This document shows, piece by piece, positions 1 through 7,559 of a stretch of DNA of 17,330 nucleotides. Numbering within the stretch: the first letter of the stretch is position 1; each line of letters begins with the position of its first letter. The notes below the pieces were generated by a model. That model ran no database searches and had not been told where the DNA came from. It saw only the letters and a list, made by a program, of their open reading frames with translations. The DNA lies in assembly GCA_031976395.1 (NCBI GenBank), contig DALYLJ010000055.1, positions 1-17,330 of the forward strand, read 5' to 3'. Position numbers and translations under genes: made by a program. Source of the DNA: UBA11164 sp002420085 (GTDB taxonomy: Bacteria; Pseudomonadota; Gammaproteobacteria; Xanthomonadales; Xanthomonadaceae).

Positions 1-339
1 ACCGGCAATCCATTCTTCACCACCGATTCGGCGGCGGCACTGCGAGCGGTCGAGATCGGCGCCGACCTGCTGCTCAAGGCGACCAAGGTCGATGGCGTCT
101 ACGACCGCGATCCGCTCAAGCATGCCGATGCCGTGCGCTTCGAGCGGCTGAGCTACGATCAGGTTCTGCACCGTGACCTGAAGGTGATGGACACGGCCGC
201 CTTCGCGCTCTGCCGCGACTACCGGATTCCGATCCGGGTCTACGATCTGTCCGAGCCGGGCAGCCTGATGCGCATCCTGCGCGGCGAGTCGATCGGCACC
301 CTGGTCGATGATCGACCTGCAGAGTCGCCGAGGCCGTGA
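1..339 (+). CDS. pyrH: UMP kinase, C-terminal part (5' end outside window)
   Basis: This is the last 112 codons of UMP kinase, which phosphorylates UMP to UDP in pyrimidine nucleotide supply in the cytoplasm. The frame opens at base 1 with TGNPFFTTDSAA, the conserved stretch of the amino-acid-kinase fold, followed by LLLKATKVDGVYDRDP and, further on, LKVMDTAAFALCRD and IPIRVYDL, all typical of bacterial PyrH. The protein ends about eight residues beyond the usual GTL(I/V) terminus, with a short polar tail (DDRPAESPRP). The TGA stop at 337-339 overlaps the GTG start of the following transporter gene. The missing N-terminal half lies upstream of the window. Identity is secure from the motifs and from frr lying close downstream. 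Confidence 0.96.
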   Translation, partial: TGNPFFTTDSAAALRAVEIGADLLLKATKVDGVYDRDPLKHADAVRFERLSYDQVLHRDLKVMDTAAFALCRDYRIPIRVYDLSEPGSLMRILRGESIGTLVDDRPAESPRP

Positions 340-1244
340 GCCATCGCCATCCGGCCGGTGGCCACGGCACCGCCAGTGTTCGCGCGTTCGCCGTCGCCAC
401 CCTGATCAATCTCGCCTACACCGGGCTGGAGGCGTTCTATGGCTTCCTGATCGGTTCGCTGGCCCTGCTCTCCGATGCCGCCCACAACCTCGGCGATGCG
501 CTCGGTCTGGCGCTGGCCTGGGGTGCGGCACGGCTGGCGACCCGCGCGCCGACCGAGCGCCACACCTACGGTTGGCGTCGAGCCACCCTGCTGGCACCGC
601 TGGCCAATGCGCTGCTGTTGACGGCTTTTTCCGGGGCATTGCTGCTGGAGGCGGCGCGCCGCTTGTCGGCGCCGCCGGAACTGCCGGCCTGGCCGGTGGT
701 ATGGGTGGCGGCGATCGGCATCGCGGTCAATCTCGGCACCGCCCTGTTGTTCCGCCATCGTCACCGGCACGATCTCAATCGCCATGGCGCCTATCTGCAC
801 CTGCTGGCCGATGCCGGGGTGTCGATCGCGGCGGTGCTGGCCGGTCTGGCCATGTATTGGCGCGGCTGGTATGTGCTCGACCCGCTGTTGGCGGTGCTGG
901 TCGCACTGGTGATCGCGATCGCCGGCTGGCGACTGCTGCGCGACAGCTTCGAGCAAGTGATGGATGCGGTGCCAGCGGGCATCGATCCGAATCGGGTCCG
1001 CGCCTGGCTGGCCGCCCAGCCGGGCGTGGCCGGCGTCCACCATGTCCATATCTGGTCGCTGGGCAGTGAGGAGATCGCGCTGACCGCCCATCTGGTGCGT
1101 CCGGAACACGCCGACCGCGATGGTTTTCTCGATGCCACCCTGACCGGCCTGAACCAGCACTTCGGAATCAATCACGCTACCCTGCAAATCGAGTCGGGAC
1201 CGGGCTGCTGGCACGACGGCCGCGACCCGGCACCGCATTACTGA
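336..1244 (+). CDS. Cation diffusion facilitator (CzcD/ZitB-type metal efflux transporter)
   Basis: This 302-residue inner-membrane protein belongs to the cation diffusion facilitator family, which exports divalent metals, usually Zn(II), in exchange for protons. Two HxxxD metal-site motifs are visible: H50/D54 in helix 2 (SDAAHNLGDAL) and H155/D159 in helix 5 (HLLADAGVSIA). A short His-rich loop (RHRHRHD, about 140-146) lies between helices 4 and 5. The cytoplasmic C-terminal domain carries HHVHIWSLGSEE from residue 235. The pair of His-Asp sites fits zinc, with cadmium or cobalt possible; the true substrate is inferred. The start is GTG, overlapping the pyrH stop as GTGA, and no other in-frame start is plausible, so translation is probably coupled to pyrH. 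The position is unusual because pyrH is normally followed directly by frr. Confidence 0.93.
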   Translation: MSHRHPAGGHGTASVRAFAVATLINLAYTGLEAFYGFLIGSLALLSDAAHNLGDALGLALAWGAARLATRAPTERHTYGWRRATLLAPLANALLLTAFSGALLLEAARRLSAPPELPAWPVVWVAAIGIAVNLGTALLFRHRHRHDLNRHGAYLHLLADAGVSIAAVLAGLAMYWRGWYVLDPLLAVLVALVIAIAGWRLLRDSFEQVMDAVPAGIDPNRVRAWLAAQPGVAGVHHVHIWSLGSEEIALTAHLVRPEHADRDGFLDATLTGLNQHFGINHATLQIESGPGCWHDGRDPAPHY

Positions 1245-1265
1245 ACGGCGACCGCACGGGGATGC

Positions 1266-1282
1266 CATCGGGCGCGCCGATG
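1266..1282. other. Short dyad between the CDF gene and frr
   Basis: CATCGG (1266-1271) and CCGATG (1277-1282) form a perfect 6-bp inverted repeat around a 5-base centre, inside the 121-base gap before frr and about 47 bases upstream of the frr -10 element. No T-run follows, so it is not a good intrinsic terminator. It could be a weak hairpin or an operator-like site, or chance in GC-rich sequence. Confidence 0.3.
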
Positions 1283-1328
1283 ATGACGATCGCTGGCCAC
1301 GAACCCGGGTGGCTCGGGAAATGCCGGC

Positions 1329-1334
1329 TATAAT
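1329..1334 (+). promoter_or_regulatory. Predicted -10 element of a frr promoter
   Basis: A perfect TATAAT hexamer preceded by CCGGC lies 31 bases upstream of the frr ATG. The predicted transcription start is near 1341, giving a leader of about 25 nt. No good -35 hexamer is seen 16-18 bases upstream. A TATAAT hexamer is conspicuous in such GC-rich sequence. It suggests frr-uppS-cdsA can be transcribed independently of the upstream CDF gene. Confidence 0.65.
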
Positions 1335-1353
1335 CACCGCCTCGCACGAGTCT

Positions 1354-1360
1354 GGTGGAG
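1354..1360 (+). promoter_or_regulatory. Ribosome binding site deciding the frr start
   Basis: GGTGGAG at 1354-1360 sits five bases before ATG 1366. It supports that start over the upstream in-frame GTG at 1309, which lies 5' of the predicted -10 element and would add 19 residues not found in ribosome recycling factors. Confidence 0.7.
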
Positions 1361-1365
1361 CCAAA

Positions 1366-1923
1366 ATGCTCAACGAAATCAAGAAAGACGCATCGGTGCG
1401 CATGAGCAAGAGCATCGAAGCGCTGCGCCACGATCTGACCAAGCTGCGCACCGGCCGAGCCAGCACCGCCCTGGTCGATCACCTCAAGGTCAATTACTAC
1501 GGCTCGGACATGCCGCTGTCCCAGGTCGCTGGGATCGCCGTCTCCGACGCGCGCACGCTGACCATCAGTCCGTGGGAAAAGAACATGGTGACGCCGATCG
1601 AGAAGGCGATCCTGGCCTCCGACCTCGGCCTCAATCCCAATACCTCCGGCACCACCATCCGGATCGTCCTGCCGCCGCTCACCGAAGAGCGCCGCAAGGA
1701 ACTCGGCAAGCACGTCCACCACGAGGGCGAGAACGCCAAGATCGCGGTGCGCAACATTCGCCGCGATGCCATCCACCAGATCAAGGAATTGCTCAAGGAG
1801 AAGTCGATCTCCGAGGATGAGGCACGGCGGGCCGAGGACGACATCCAGAAGCTGACCGATCAGTCGGTCGGCCAGGTCGATGAGGTGGTCAAGGACAAGG
1901 AGCAGGAACTGCTGGCGATCTGA
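1366..1923 (+). CDS. frr: Ribosome recycling factor
   Basis: RRF splits the post-termination ribosome into subunits together with EF-G and is essential for translation. The 185-residue product has exactly the usual family length. It starts MLNEIKKDASVRM and carries LRTGRASTALVD, the central domain beginning near VNYYGSDMPL, LPPLTEERRKELGK, and the long-helix stretch NAKIAVRNIRRDA, closing with VDEVVKDKEQELLAI. The ATG at 1366 is chosen because it matches the family N-terminus and has GGTGGAG five bases upstream; a longer frame from GTG 1309 would run through the predicted promoter. A -10 element lies upstream, and uppS follows after 15 bases, suggesting cotranscription. Nothing unusual is seen in the protein. 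Confidence 0.97.
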   Translation: MLNEIKKDASVRMSKSIEALRHDLTKLRTGRASTALVDHLKVNYYGSDMPLSQVAGIAVSDARTLTISPWEKNMVTPIEKAILASDLGLNPNTSGTTIRIVLPPLTEERRKELGKHVHHEGENAKIAVRNIRRDAIHQIKELLKEKSISEDEARRAEDDIQKLTDQSVGQVDEVVKDKEQELLAI

Positions 1924-1938
1924 GCCACGGTCCGAACG

Positions 1939-2784
1939 ATGAGCGCAGCGCCGCCGCTAGCCGCACCCTCGAACCTGCCCCGGCACATCGCCATCATCAT
2001 GGATGGCAATGGCCGCTGGGCGCAGCGCCGCCAGCGGCCGCGCGTGGTCGGACACCGGGCCGGTGCCAGGGCGGTCAACGTGTGCGTCGATTACTGCCTG
2101 GAAAAAGGGATCGCCACCCTGACCCTGTTCGCCTTTTCCAGCGAAAACTGGCGGCGGCCGGCCGATGAGGTCGGTTCGCTGATGCACTTGTTCCTGAAGG
2201 CGCTGGAGCGGGAAGTCGGAGAACTGCATCGGCGCGGCGTGCGGCTGCGGTTCATCGGCGACCAGACCGGGTTCGGCCGGGAACTGCGCGAGCGGATGAC
2301 CGAGGCCGAACGCTTGACCGCCGGCAATGGCCGACTGGTGCTGAACGTGGCGGTCGGCTATGGCGGTCGCTGGGACATCGTGCAGGCGGCGCGCGCGCTC
2401 GCCCGACGGGCGGCTGCCGGCGAACTCGATCCCGAGACGATCGACCAGGATCGCTTCGCCGATGCGCTCGGCCTGGCCGGCCTGCCCGAGCCGGACCTGT
2501 TCATCCGCACCGGTGGCGAGTATCGGCTGAGCAATTTCCTGCTCTGGCATCTCGCCTACACCGAATTGTGGTTCACCCCCTGCCTGTGGCCCGACCTCGA
2601 TCGCTCGGTGCTGGATGCGGCACTGGCCGTCTACGCCGGCCGTGAGCGCCGGTTCGGCCAGATTACCGGCAACAGCGATCCGACCGAACCCGGATATGCG
2701 GATTCAGAACACACGGACGCCAGCGAGTTGCACCGGTCGGGCCGTGTCGGCGGCGACCTCGATCTGCGCGGAGACGTCGCCTGA
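1939..2784 (+). CDS. uppS: Isoprenyl transferase (undecaprenyl diphosphate synthase)
   Basis: This cis-prenyltransferase adds isopentenyl diphosphate units to farnesyl diphosphate to make undecaprenyl diphosphate, the lipid carrier for peptidoglycan and O-antigen. Seen in the sequence: IAIIMDGNGRWA with the catalytic Asp at residue 22, LFAFSSENWRRP, and DLFIRTGGEYRLSNFLLW (186 onward), the substrate-binding signature, then RRFG at 237-240. The family normally ends soon after RRFG, but here about 41 residues follow, roughly 30 more than in E. coli; this tail is polar and acidic with no motif I recognise. The gene begins 15 bases after frr, without a clear Shine-Dalgarno, and its TGA overlaps the ATG of cdsA by one base (TGATG). 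Function is secure; the tail's role is unknown. Confidence 0.96.
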   Translation: MSAAPPLAAPSNLPRHIAIIMDGNGRWAQRRQRPRVVGHRAGARAVNVCVDYCLEKGIATLTLFAFSSENWRRPADEVGSLMHLFLKALEREVGELHRRGVRLRFIGDQTGFGRELRERMTEAERLTAGNGRLVLNVAVGYGGRWDIVQAARALARRAAAGELDPETIDQDRFADALGLAGLPEPDLFIRTGGEYRLSNFLLWHLAYTELWFTPCLWPDLDRSVLDAALAVYAGRERRFGQITGNSDPTEPGYADSEHTDASELHRSGRVGGDLDLRGDVA

Positions 2785-3605
2785 TGCTGGCGCGCGTCCT
2801 GAGCGCCGTGCTGCTGGCACCGCTGGCGATCGCCGCCGTGCTCGGCTTGCCGACCGCCGCCCTGGGTGCTCTGGCGGCACCCCTGCTGCTGCTGGCACTG
2901 TGGGAATGGATCAGTCTGACCGGAGTGACCGCCCTGCCGACCCGGCGTCTGGTGCTGCTGGCCAATGCGGCGGCGATCGCCCTGCTCGCCCTGTTCGGCT
3001 GGCCCTTGCTGGCCAGTCCGGTGATCCTCGCCGGTGTCCTGTGGTGGCTGGTGGCCGGCTATTGGACCTGGCGCTGGCGACGGCGTGCCCTGGCGGAACT
3101 GGCCGATGTCCGGATTCGCCGCAAATTGATGGCTGGCTCGTTCGCGGTGATCCCGGCCTGGGCGGCCCTGGTCGCCCTGCATGGCGACTCCGACCTCGGG
3201 CCACGCTGGGCGCTGTTCGCACTGTGTCTGGTCTGGCTGACCGATATCGGCGGATTCCTGGTCGGTTCGCGGTTCGGCCACCGCAGACTGGCGCCACAGA
3301 TCAGCCCGAACAAGACCTGGGAAGGGCTGTGGGGTGGCTTCGCGGCGGCCCTGCTGGGTGCGGTGGCGGCCCTGCCGATGCTCGGTCTGGACTGGTCACA
3401 CCTGCCGGCCCTGCTGGTGCTGGCCGCCGTCACGGCCGGCTTCGCGGTGCTCGGTGATCTGTTCGAGAGCCTGCTCAAGCGGGTGGCCGGCATCAAGGAT
3501 TCCGGCCAGGTCATTCCCGGCCACGGTGGCATGCTCGACCGGGTCGATAGCCTGTTGGCCGCCCTGCCGGTGTTCGCAGCGCTGCGCTGGGGGCTCGGCC
3601 TGTGA
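2784..3605 (+). CDS. cdsA: Phosphatidate cytidylyltransferase (CDP-diglyceride synthase)
   Basis: CdsA converts phosphatidic acid and CTP to CDP-diacylglycerol, the precursor of all major phospholipids, in the inner membrane. The 273-residue protein is mostly hydrophobic with multiple predicted membrane helices. The C-terminal family signature is clear: LLKRVAGIKDSGQVIPGHGG at 230-249, followed by MLDRVDSL, with the conserved Lys/Asp and the GHGG..DR.DS block. An upstream block, DIGGFLVGSRFGHRRL followed by ISPNKTWEG, is also typical. The start ATG overlaps the uppS stop by one base, so translation is probably coupled. In many relatives dxr follows; here a 184-base stretch without a recognised gene separates it from rseP. 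Confidence 0.96.
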   Translation: MLARVLSAVLLAPLAIAAVLGLPTAALGALAAPLLLLALWEWISLTGVTALPTRRLVLLANAAAIALLALFGWPLLASPVILAGVLWWLVAGYWTWRWRRRALAELADVRIRRKLMAGSFAVIPAWAALVALHGDSDLGPRWALFALCLVWLTDIGGFLVGSRFGHRRLAPQISPNKTWEGLWGGFAAALLGAVAALPMLGLDWSHLPALLVLAAVTAGFAVLGDLFESLLKRVAGIKDSGQVIPGHGGMLDRVDSLLAALPVFAALRWGLGL

Positions 3606-3787
3606 TCGCCGTGTCCGCCACCCGCGTCGGCCGCACGCCGCTTCAGGCTCGCTTCAGCGCGATTCGCGCAAACAGGTCGCTGCTCGCCCGGTCTGCCGGA
3701 CCGATCCGTGAACACGCCGAGCGCCACCGGCAGCCCCGGCCGCGAGTGATCCGAATGCCCGCCAACCGATACTCCTGGACACCCTGA
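3602..3787 (+). CDS. Doubtful 61-codon frame filling the cdsA-rseP gap (possible dxr relic)
   Basis: I do not recognise this frame. A GTG at 3602 overlaps the cdsA stop as GTGA and the frame ends two bases before the rseP ATG, so it spans the gap where dxr lies in several related genomes. The predicted product is Arg-rich (MIAVSATRVGRTPLQARF at its start), with no membrane segment or known motif. Its first residues can be loosely aligned by eye with the NADPH-binding start of DXR (IAVLGATGSIGRSTL type), allowing small gaps, but the rest shows no DXR likeness. It may be non-coding spacer, a decayed dxr fragment, or a small unknown gene. Evidence for translation is limited to the junction geometry. 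Confidence 0.2.
   Translation: MIAVSATRVGRTPLQARFSAIRANRSLLARSAGPIREHAERHRQPRPRVIRMPANRYSWTP
3640..3669. repeat. Direct GCTTCAG pair and small GC hairpin in the cdsA-rseP gap
   Basis: GCTTCAG occurs at 3640-3646 and again at 3651-3657, an 11-bp spacing. It is followed at once by GCGCG-ATT-CGCGC (3657-3669), a perfect 5-bp stem with a 3-base loop. No T-run follows. Spacing of one helical turn could suit a regulator's half-sites, but the elements are short and may be chance. Confidence 0.25.
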
Positions 3788-3789
3788 CC

Positions 3790-5142
3790 ATGGAAACCGT
3801 ACTCGGATCGATCTGGTGGCTGATCGTCAGCCTCGGCATCCTCGTCACCTTCCACGAGTTCGGCCATTTCTGGGTCGCGCGCCGGTTCGGGGTCAGGGTC
3901 GAGCGGTTCTCGGTCGGCTTCGGCAAGGCGCTCTGGCAGCGACGCGGCGCCGACGGCACGGTCTATCAGATTGCCGCGATTCCGCTTGGCGGCTACGTCA
4001 AGATGCTCGACGAGCGGGAATCCGACGCGCCGATCACCGAGCCCGAGCGCGCCTTCAATCGCAAGCCGGTCGGCGCCCGCATGGCGATCGTGGCGGCCGG
4101 CCCGCTGGCCAATCTGGTTCTGTGTGTCGCCCTGCTCTGGCTGATGTTCCTGGTCGGCAAGCCCGAATATCAGCCGCTGGTCGGGCGCGCCGAAGGCATC
4201 GCCGCCGAGGCCGGTGTCCGTGCCGACGATCGCATCCTGAGTGTCGCCGGCACCGCCAGCGAAACCTGGAGCCACGCGATCCTCGGCCTGGTGGTCGCGG
4301 CCACCGACCGGACTGCGGTCGATGTCGTGGTCGCCGACCCGAGTGGCGACACTCGCGCGCTGCAATTGCCGTTGCAGAACCTCGGTGCCGACTTCGATGA
4401 GGCGCGCCTGCTGAGCGAGATCGGCCTGATCCCGAAGCATCGGCTGCTGCCGCCGGTGATCGGCGAGGTGCTTGCCGACAGTGCCGCCGAAGCGGTCGGA
4501 CTTCAGGCCGGTGACCGCATCATCAGCATCGACGATCGACCGGTGCCGTCCTGGGATCGGATCAGCGTGCAGGTGGCGGCGGCAATGGCCGAGCGCGACC
4601 ATGTGCTGCTGACCATCGAGCGCGACGGTGCGTTGCAGACCCACGAAGTGCGGCCACGCCAGGCCACGACCGAGCAGGGCACGCTGTGGCTGATCGGCAT
4701 CGCGCCCGAGCCACGCAATGCCGATTTCGATGCCGTGCTCCGCTTCGGACCGATCGCTGCGGTCGGCGCTGCCCTGCACGAGACCCGGCGGATGACCGAA
4801 GTAACCCTGTCGATGCTGTGGCGGATGCTGATCGGGCGGGCGTCGCTGAGCAATCTGTCGGGACCGATCAGCATCGCCCAGTACGCCAACGATTCCGCCC
4901 AGACCGGCCTGGCCTGGTTCCTCGGTTTCCTGGCCATGCTGTCGCTCAGTCTGGCGATCATCAACCTGCTGCCGATTCCGATACTGGATGGCGGTCACCT
5001 GCTGTATTACCTTATTGAATGGGTCAAGGGCGGTCCGCTGAGCGAGAGAATGCTGGCCGTCGGCCAAATGGTCGGGTTGGCGATGCTCGCCGGTCTGATG
5101 GGGCTGGCCTTCTACAATGACCTGTTTCGCGTGTTCGGCTGA
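3790..5142 (+). CDS. rseP: RIP metalloprotease RseP (site-2 protease)
   Basis: RseP is an inner-membrane zinc protease that cleaves anti-sigma factor RseA after DegS, releasing sigma-E, and also clears signal-peptide remnants. The 450-residue protein shows the zinc motif HEFGH at 22-26 in the first helix (LVTFHEFGHFWVARRFGV), then RFSVGFGKAL and IPLGGYVKM. Two PDZ domains follow in the periplasmic region, about residues 130-205 and 225-300, each with an AGxxxxDRI core. The second catalytic motif, NLLPIPILDGGHLLYY, places the metal-binding Asp at 400. Length and motif spacing match E. coli RseP (450 residues). The ATG at 3790 gives the expected short N-terminus. No clear promoter precedes it; GATACT at 3768-3773 is a weak -10 candidate. 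Confidence 0.97.
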   Translation: METVLGSIWWLIVSLGILVTFHEFGHFWVARRFGVRVERFSVGFGKALWQRRGADGTVYQIAAIPLGGYVKMLDERESDAPITEPERAFNRKPVGARMAIVAAGPLANLVLCVALLWLMFLVGKPEYQPLVGRAEGIAAEAGVRADDRILSVAGTASETWSHAILGLVVAATDRTAVDVVVADPSGDTRALQLPLQNLGADFDEARLLSEIGLIPKHRLLPPVIGEVLADSAAEAVGLQAGDRIISIDDRPVPSWDRISVQVAAAMAERDHVLLTIERDGALQTHEVRPRQATTEQGTLWLIGIAPEPRNADFDAVLRFGPIAAVGAALHETRRMTEVTLSMLWRMLIGRASLSNLSGPISIAQYANDSAQTGLAWFLGFLAMLSLSLAIINLLPIPILDGGHLLYYLIEWVKGGPLSERMLAVGQMVGLAMLAGLMGLAFYNDLFRVFG

Positions 5143-5163
5143 ACCCGGAAACCTATCCCGGGT
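5143..5163. other. Small hairpin in the rseP-bamA spacer
   Basis: ACCCGG (5143-5148) and CCGGGT (5158-5163) form a perfect 6-bp stem with a 9-base loop, beginning at the rseP stop codon's edge and lying within the 57-base spacer before bamA. There is no following T-run. I see no sigma-E-like GGAACTT / TCTGA pair here, although bamA is a sigma-E target in E. coli. Confidence 0.3.
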
Positions 5164-5199
5164 CGCCGCCATGCGACCCAATCGCAACGGATCGATCGA

Positions 5200-7551
5200 A
5201 TGCCGCCACAACTCAAACCCAAGCAACTCGCCCTCGCCTTCGCCATCGCGGTCGCGCTCGCCCCGATCCCGGCATCGGCCCAGATCCTGCTGCCGGACCC
5301 GGCCGCTGCGCCGGTGCCCGAAGGCTTCGTGGTGGCCGATATCCGCCTCGAAGGCTTGCAGCGGATCGCCGCCGGCACCGCGTTCACCCACTTGCCGATC
5401 CAGCGCGGCGACCGGGTCGATCGCAGCACCATCGCCAATGCCGTGCGCTCGCTGTTCGCCAGCGGCTTCTTCAACGACGTCGGGGTCGCGCGCCAGGGCG
5501 ACATCCTGGTGTTCACCCTGACCGAACGCCCGGCGATCGACAAGGTCACCCTGGTCGGCAACAAGGACATCAAGACCGAAGAGCTGACCCGGGTGATGGG
5601 CGAGGCCGGTCTGGCCGAAGGTGACACCTTCGACCGCAAGAACCTCGATCGCCTGGTCCAGGAGCTGTATCGCCAGTACAACAATCGCGGCAAGTACAAC
5701 GCCCGAATCGATCCTCGGGTCGAAAACCTCGACCGCAACCGGGTGGCGCTGACCCTCGACATCAAGGAAGGCAAGGCATCGCGCATCCGGCACATCAACA
5801 TCGTCGGCAACGAGGCCTACAAGGAAAAGGATCTGCGTGAGGACTGGGAGTCCGACACCACGAACTGGATGTCCTGGTTCCGACGCGACGATCAGTACTC
5901 GCGCGAGAAGCTGTCCGGCGATCTGGAAAAGCTCAACGCCTGGTATCTCGATCGCGGCTACGTCGATTTCAGCGTCGAGTCGCAGCAGGTCGAGATCAGC
6001 CCCGACCTGCGCGACATGGCGATCACCGCCAACATCACCGAAGGCGATGTCTACACGGTATCCAAGGTCGAGGTCACCGGCGATACCGTGCTGCCGCAGG
6101 AACAGGTCGAGTCCCTGGTGCGTCTGATGCCGGGCATGGTGTTCTCGCGGCGACTGATCGAAATGAGCTCGGACGCGATCATGTCGGTGCTGGCCAACAT
6201 CGGCTATGCCTTCTCGGAAGTCACCCCGATTCCGGACGTCAACCGCGAGGACAAGACGGTCGACCTCAAGCTGTTCGTCGATCCGGGTCCGCGGGTGTTC
6301 GTTCGCCGGGTGCAGATCAAGGGCAACCTCCAGACCTCCGATGACGTGGTCCGGCGCGAACTGCGTCAGTTCGAGGGCGCCTGGTATTCGCAGGCGGCGA
6401 TCGACCGATCCAAGGTGCGTCTGCAACGGCTCGGCTTCTTCGAGGAGGTCGAGATCGAGAACGAGCGGCTCCAGGGCACGCCCGACCAGGTCGATCTGGT
6501 GGTCACGGTCAAGGAGCGCAATGCCGGCCAGTTCACCTTCGGCCTCGGTTTCTCCCAGGTGTCCGGCCTGATCACCACCATCCAGGTCGTCCAGGACAAC
6601 TTCCTGGGCACCGGCACCCAGGTGTCGGCGACCGCCCAGCGCAACACCTTCTCGAACCGGTTCGATTTCGGGTTCTCCGATCCGTACTTCACCGATGACG
6701 GCATCTCGGTCGGCTACAACCTGTTCTATCGCGAGTTCCAGGCGGTCGATGCCAACCTGGCGCGGTTCAGTTCCGACACCTTCGGTCTGTCATCGACCTT
6801 CGGCGTGCCGCTGTCGGAAACCGATGCGGTCGGCGTGCGCTTCGGCATCGACAGCAACGAAATCTTCCTGGTGGACGGCTTTTCGCCGGAAGAATTCATC
6901 TCCTTCATCAACCGGCTCGGCAACCGCACCTTCAAGTCGTGGCGCGCCGAACTGTTCTGGTCGCGCGATTCCCGCAACCACTTCTTCGTGCCGACCCGTG
7001 GTCTGTCGCAGCGGTTGTCGCTGGAAGCCACCCTGCCGGGATCGACCGCCGAATACTTCAAGTTCCAGTACCAGCTTTCCCACTACCTGCCGCTGCACCG
7101 CTGGGTGGTGCTCAACAGTCGGCTCGATCTCGGCTATGGCGATGGCTACGGCAATGTCAAGGAACTGCCGTTCTTCGAGAACTTCATCGCCGGCGGCACG
7201 CGCTCGGTACGTGGCTTCCGTGACAACACCCTCGGCCCGATCGGCACCGCCCGGCTCAGTTCGGTGCGCCAGCCGCTCGGCGGCTCGCTCAAGACGGTCG
7301 GCGGTTTCGATTTCGTGCTGCCGACCCTGTTCAAGTCGGATGCGGCACGCGCCTCGCTGTTCGTCGATGTCGGCAACGTCTTCGACGGCATCGACAATTT
7401 CGAGGCCAACGAACTGCGCGCGTCCTATGGTGTGTCTCTGCAATGGCAGGCGCCGGTGGGGCCGATCATCATCAGCTATGCGATTCCCCTGCGCGACAAG
7501 GAAGACGACGAACTTGAACGACTCCAGTTCACGTTCGGAACCACATTCTGA
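5200..7551 (+). CDS. bamA: Outer membrane protein assembly factor BamA (Omp85)
   Basis: BamA is the central outer-membrane subunit of the BAM complex that folds and inserts beta-barrel proteins. The 783-residue precursor begins with a signal peptide: basic start, hydrophobic core LALAFAIAVALAP, and a probable cleavage site after ASA at residue 27. Five POTRA domains occupy about residues 44-435 (for example FVVADIRLEGLQRI and DKVTLVGNKDIKTEE). The C-terminal 16-strand barrel starts near 442 with GQFTFGLGFSQ. The conserved loop-6 motif VRGF is at 670-673 (GGTRSVRGFRDNTLGP), and the protein ends LQFTFGTTF with the terminal Phe of outer-membrane barrels. It is slightly shorter than the 810-residue E. 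coli protein. rseP lies 57 bases upstream; lpxD starts 8 bases downstream, with no skp between. Confidence 0.98.
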   Translation: MPPQLKPKQLALAFAIAVALAPIPASAQILLPDPAAAPVPEGFVVADIRLEGLQRIAAGTAFTHLPIQRGDRVDRSTIANAVRSLFASGFFNDVGVARQGDILVFTLTERPAIDKVTLVGNKDIKTEELTRVMGEAGLAEGDTFDRKNLDRLVQELYRQYNNRGKYNARIDPRVENLDRNRVALTLDIKEGKASRIRHINIVGNEAYKEKDLREDWESDTTNWMSWFRRDDQYSREKLSGDLEKLNAWYLDRGYVDFSVESQQVEISPDLRDMAITANITEGDVYTVSKVEVTGDTVLPQEQVESLVRLMPGMVFSRRLIEMSSDAIMSVLANIGYAFSEVTPIPDVNREDKTVDLKLFVDPGPRVFVRRVQIKGNLQTSDDVVRRELRQFEGAWYSQAAIDRSKVRLQRLGFFEEVEIENERLQGTPDQVDLVVTVKERNAGQFTFGLGFSQVSGLITTIQVVQDNFLGTGTQVSATAQRNTFSNRFDFGFSDPYFTDDGISVGYNLFYREFQAVDANLARFSSDTFGLSSTFGVPLSETDAVGVRFGIDSNEIFLVDGFSPEEFISFINRLGNRTFKSWRAELFWSRDSRNHFFVPTRGLSQRLSLEATLPGSTAEYFKFQYQLSHYLPLHRWVVLNSRLDLGYGDGYGNVKELPFFENFIAGGTRSVRGFRDNTLGPIGTARLSSVRQPLGGSLKTVGGFDFVLPTLFKSDAARASLFVDVGNVFDGIDNFEANELRASYGVSLQWQAPVGPIIISYAIPLRDKEDDELERLQFTFGTTF

Positions 7552-7559
7552 TCAGGCCG

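Noticed and set aside
1309..1365. Upstream GTG extension of frr
   Set aside because: It would translate the predicted promoter and leader, adding 19 residues not found in the family; ATG 1366 has the Shine-Dalgarno and the standard N-terminus.
240..1466. A 408-codon minus-strand frame opposite the CDF gene
   Set aside because: It spans the pyrH end, the transporter, the promoter region and frr, has Gln/Arg/Gly-rich composition, and no family likeness.
3643..6426. A 927-codon open frame on the minus strand across rseP and bamA
   Set aside because: It is the mirror of strongly G/C-biased codons in rseP and bamA. Its product is low in hydrophobic order, rich in His, Gln, Asp and Arg, and has no recognisable domain, while the + strand genes are certain.
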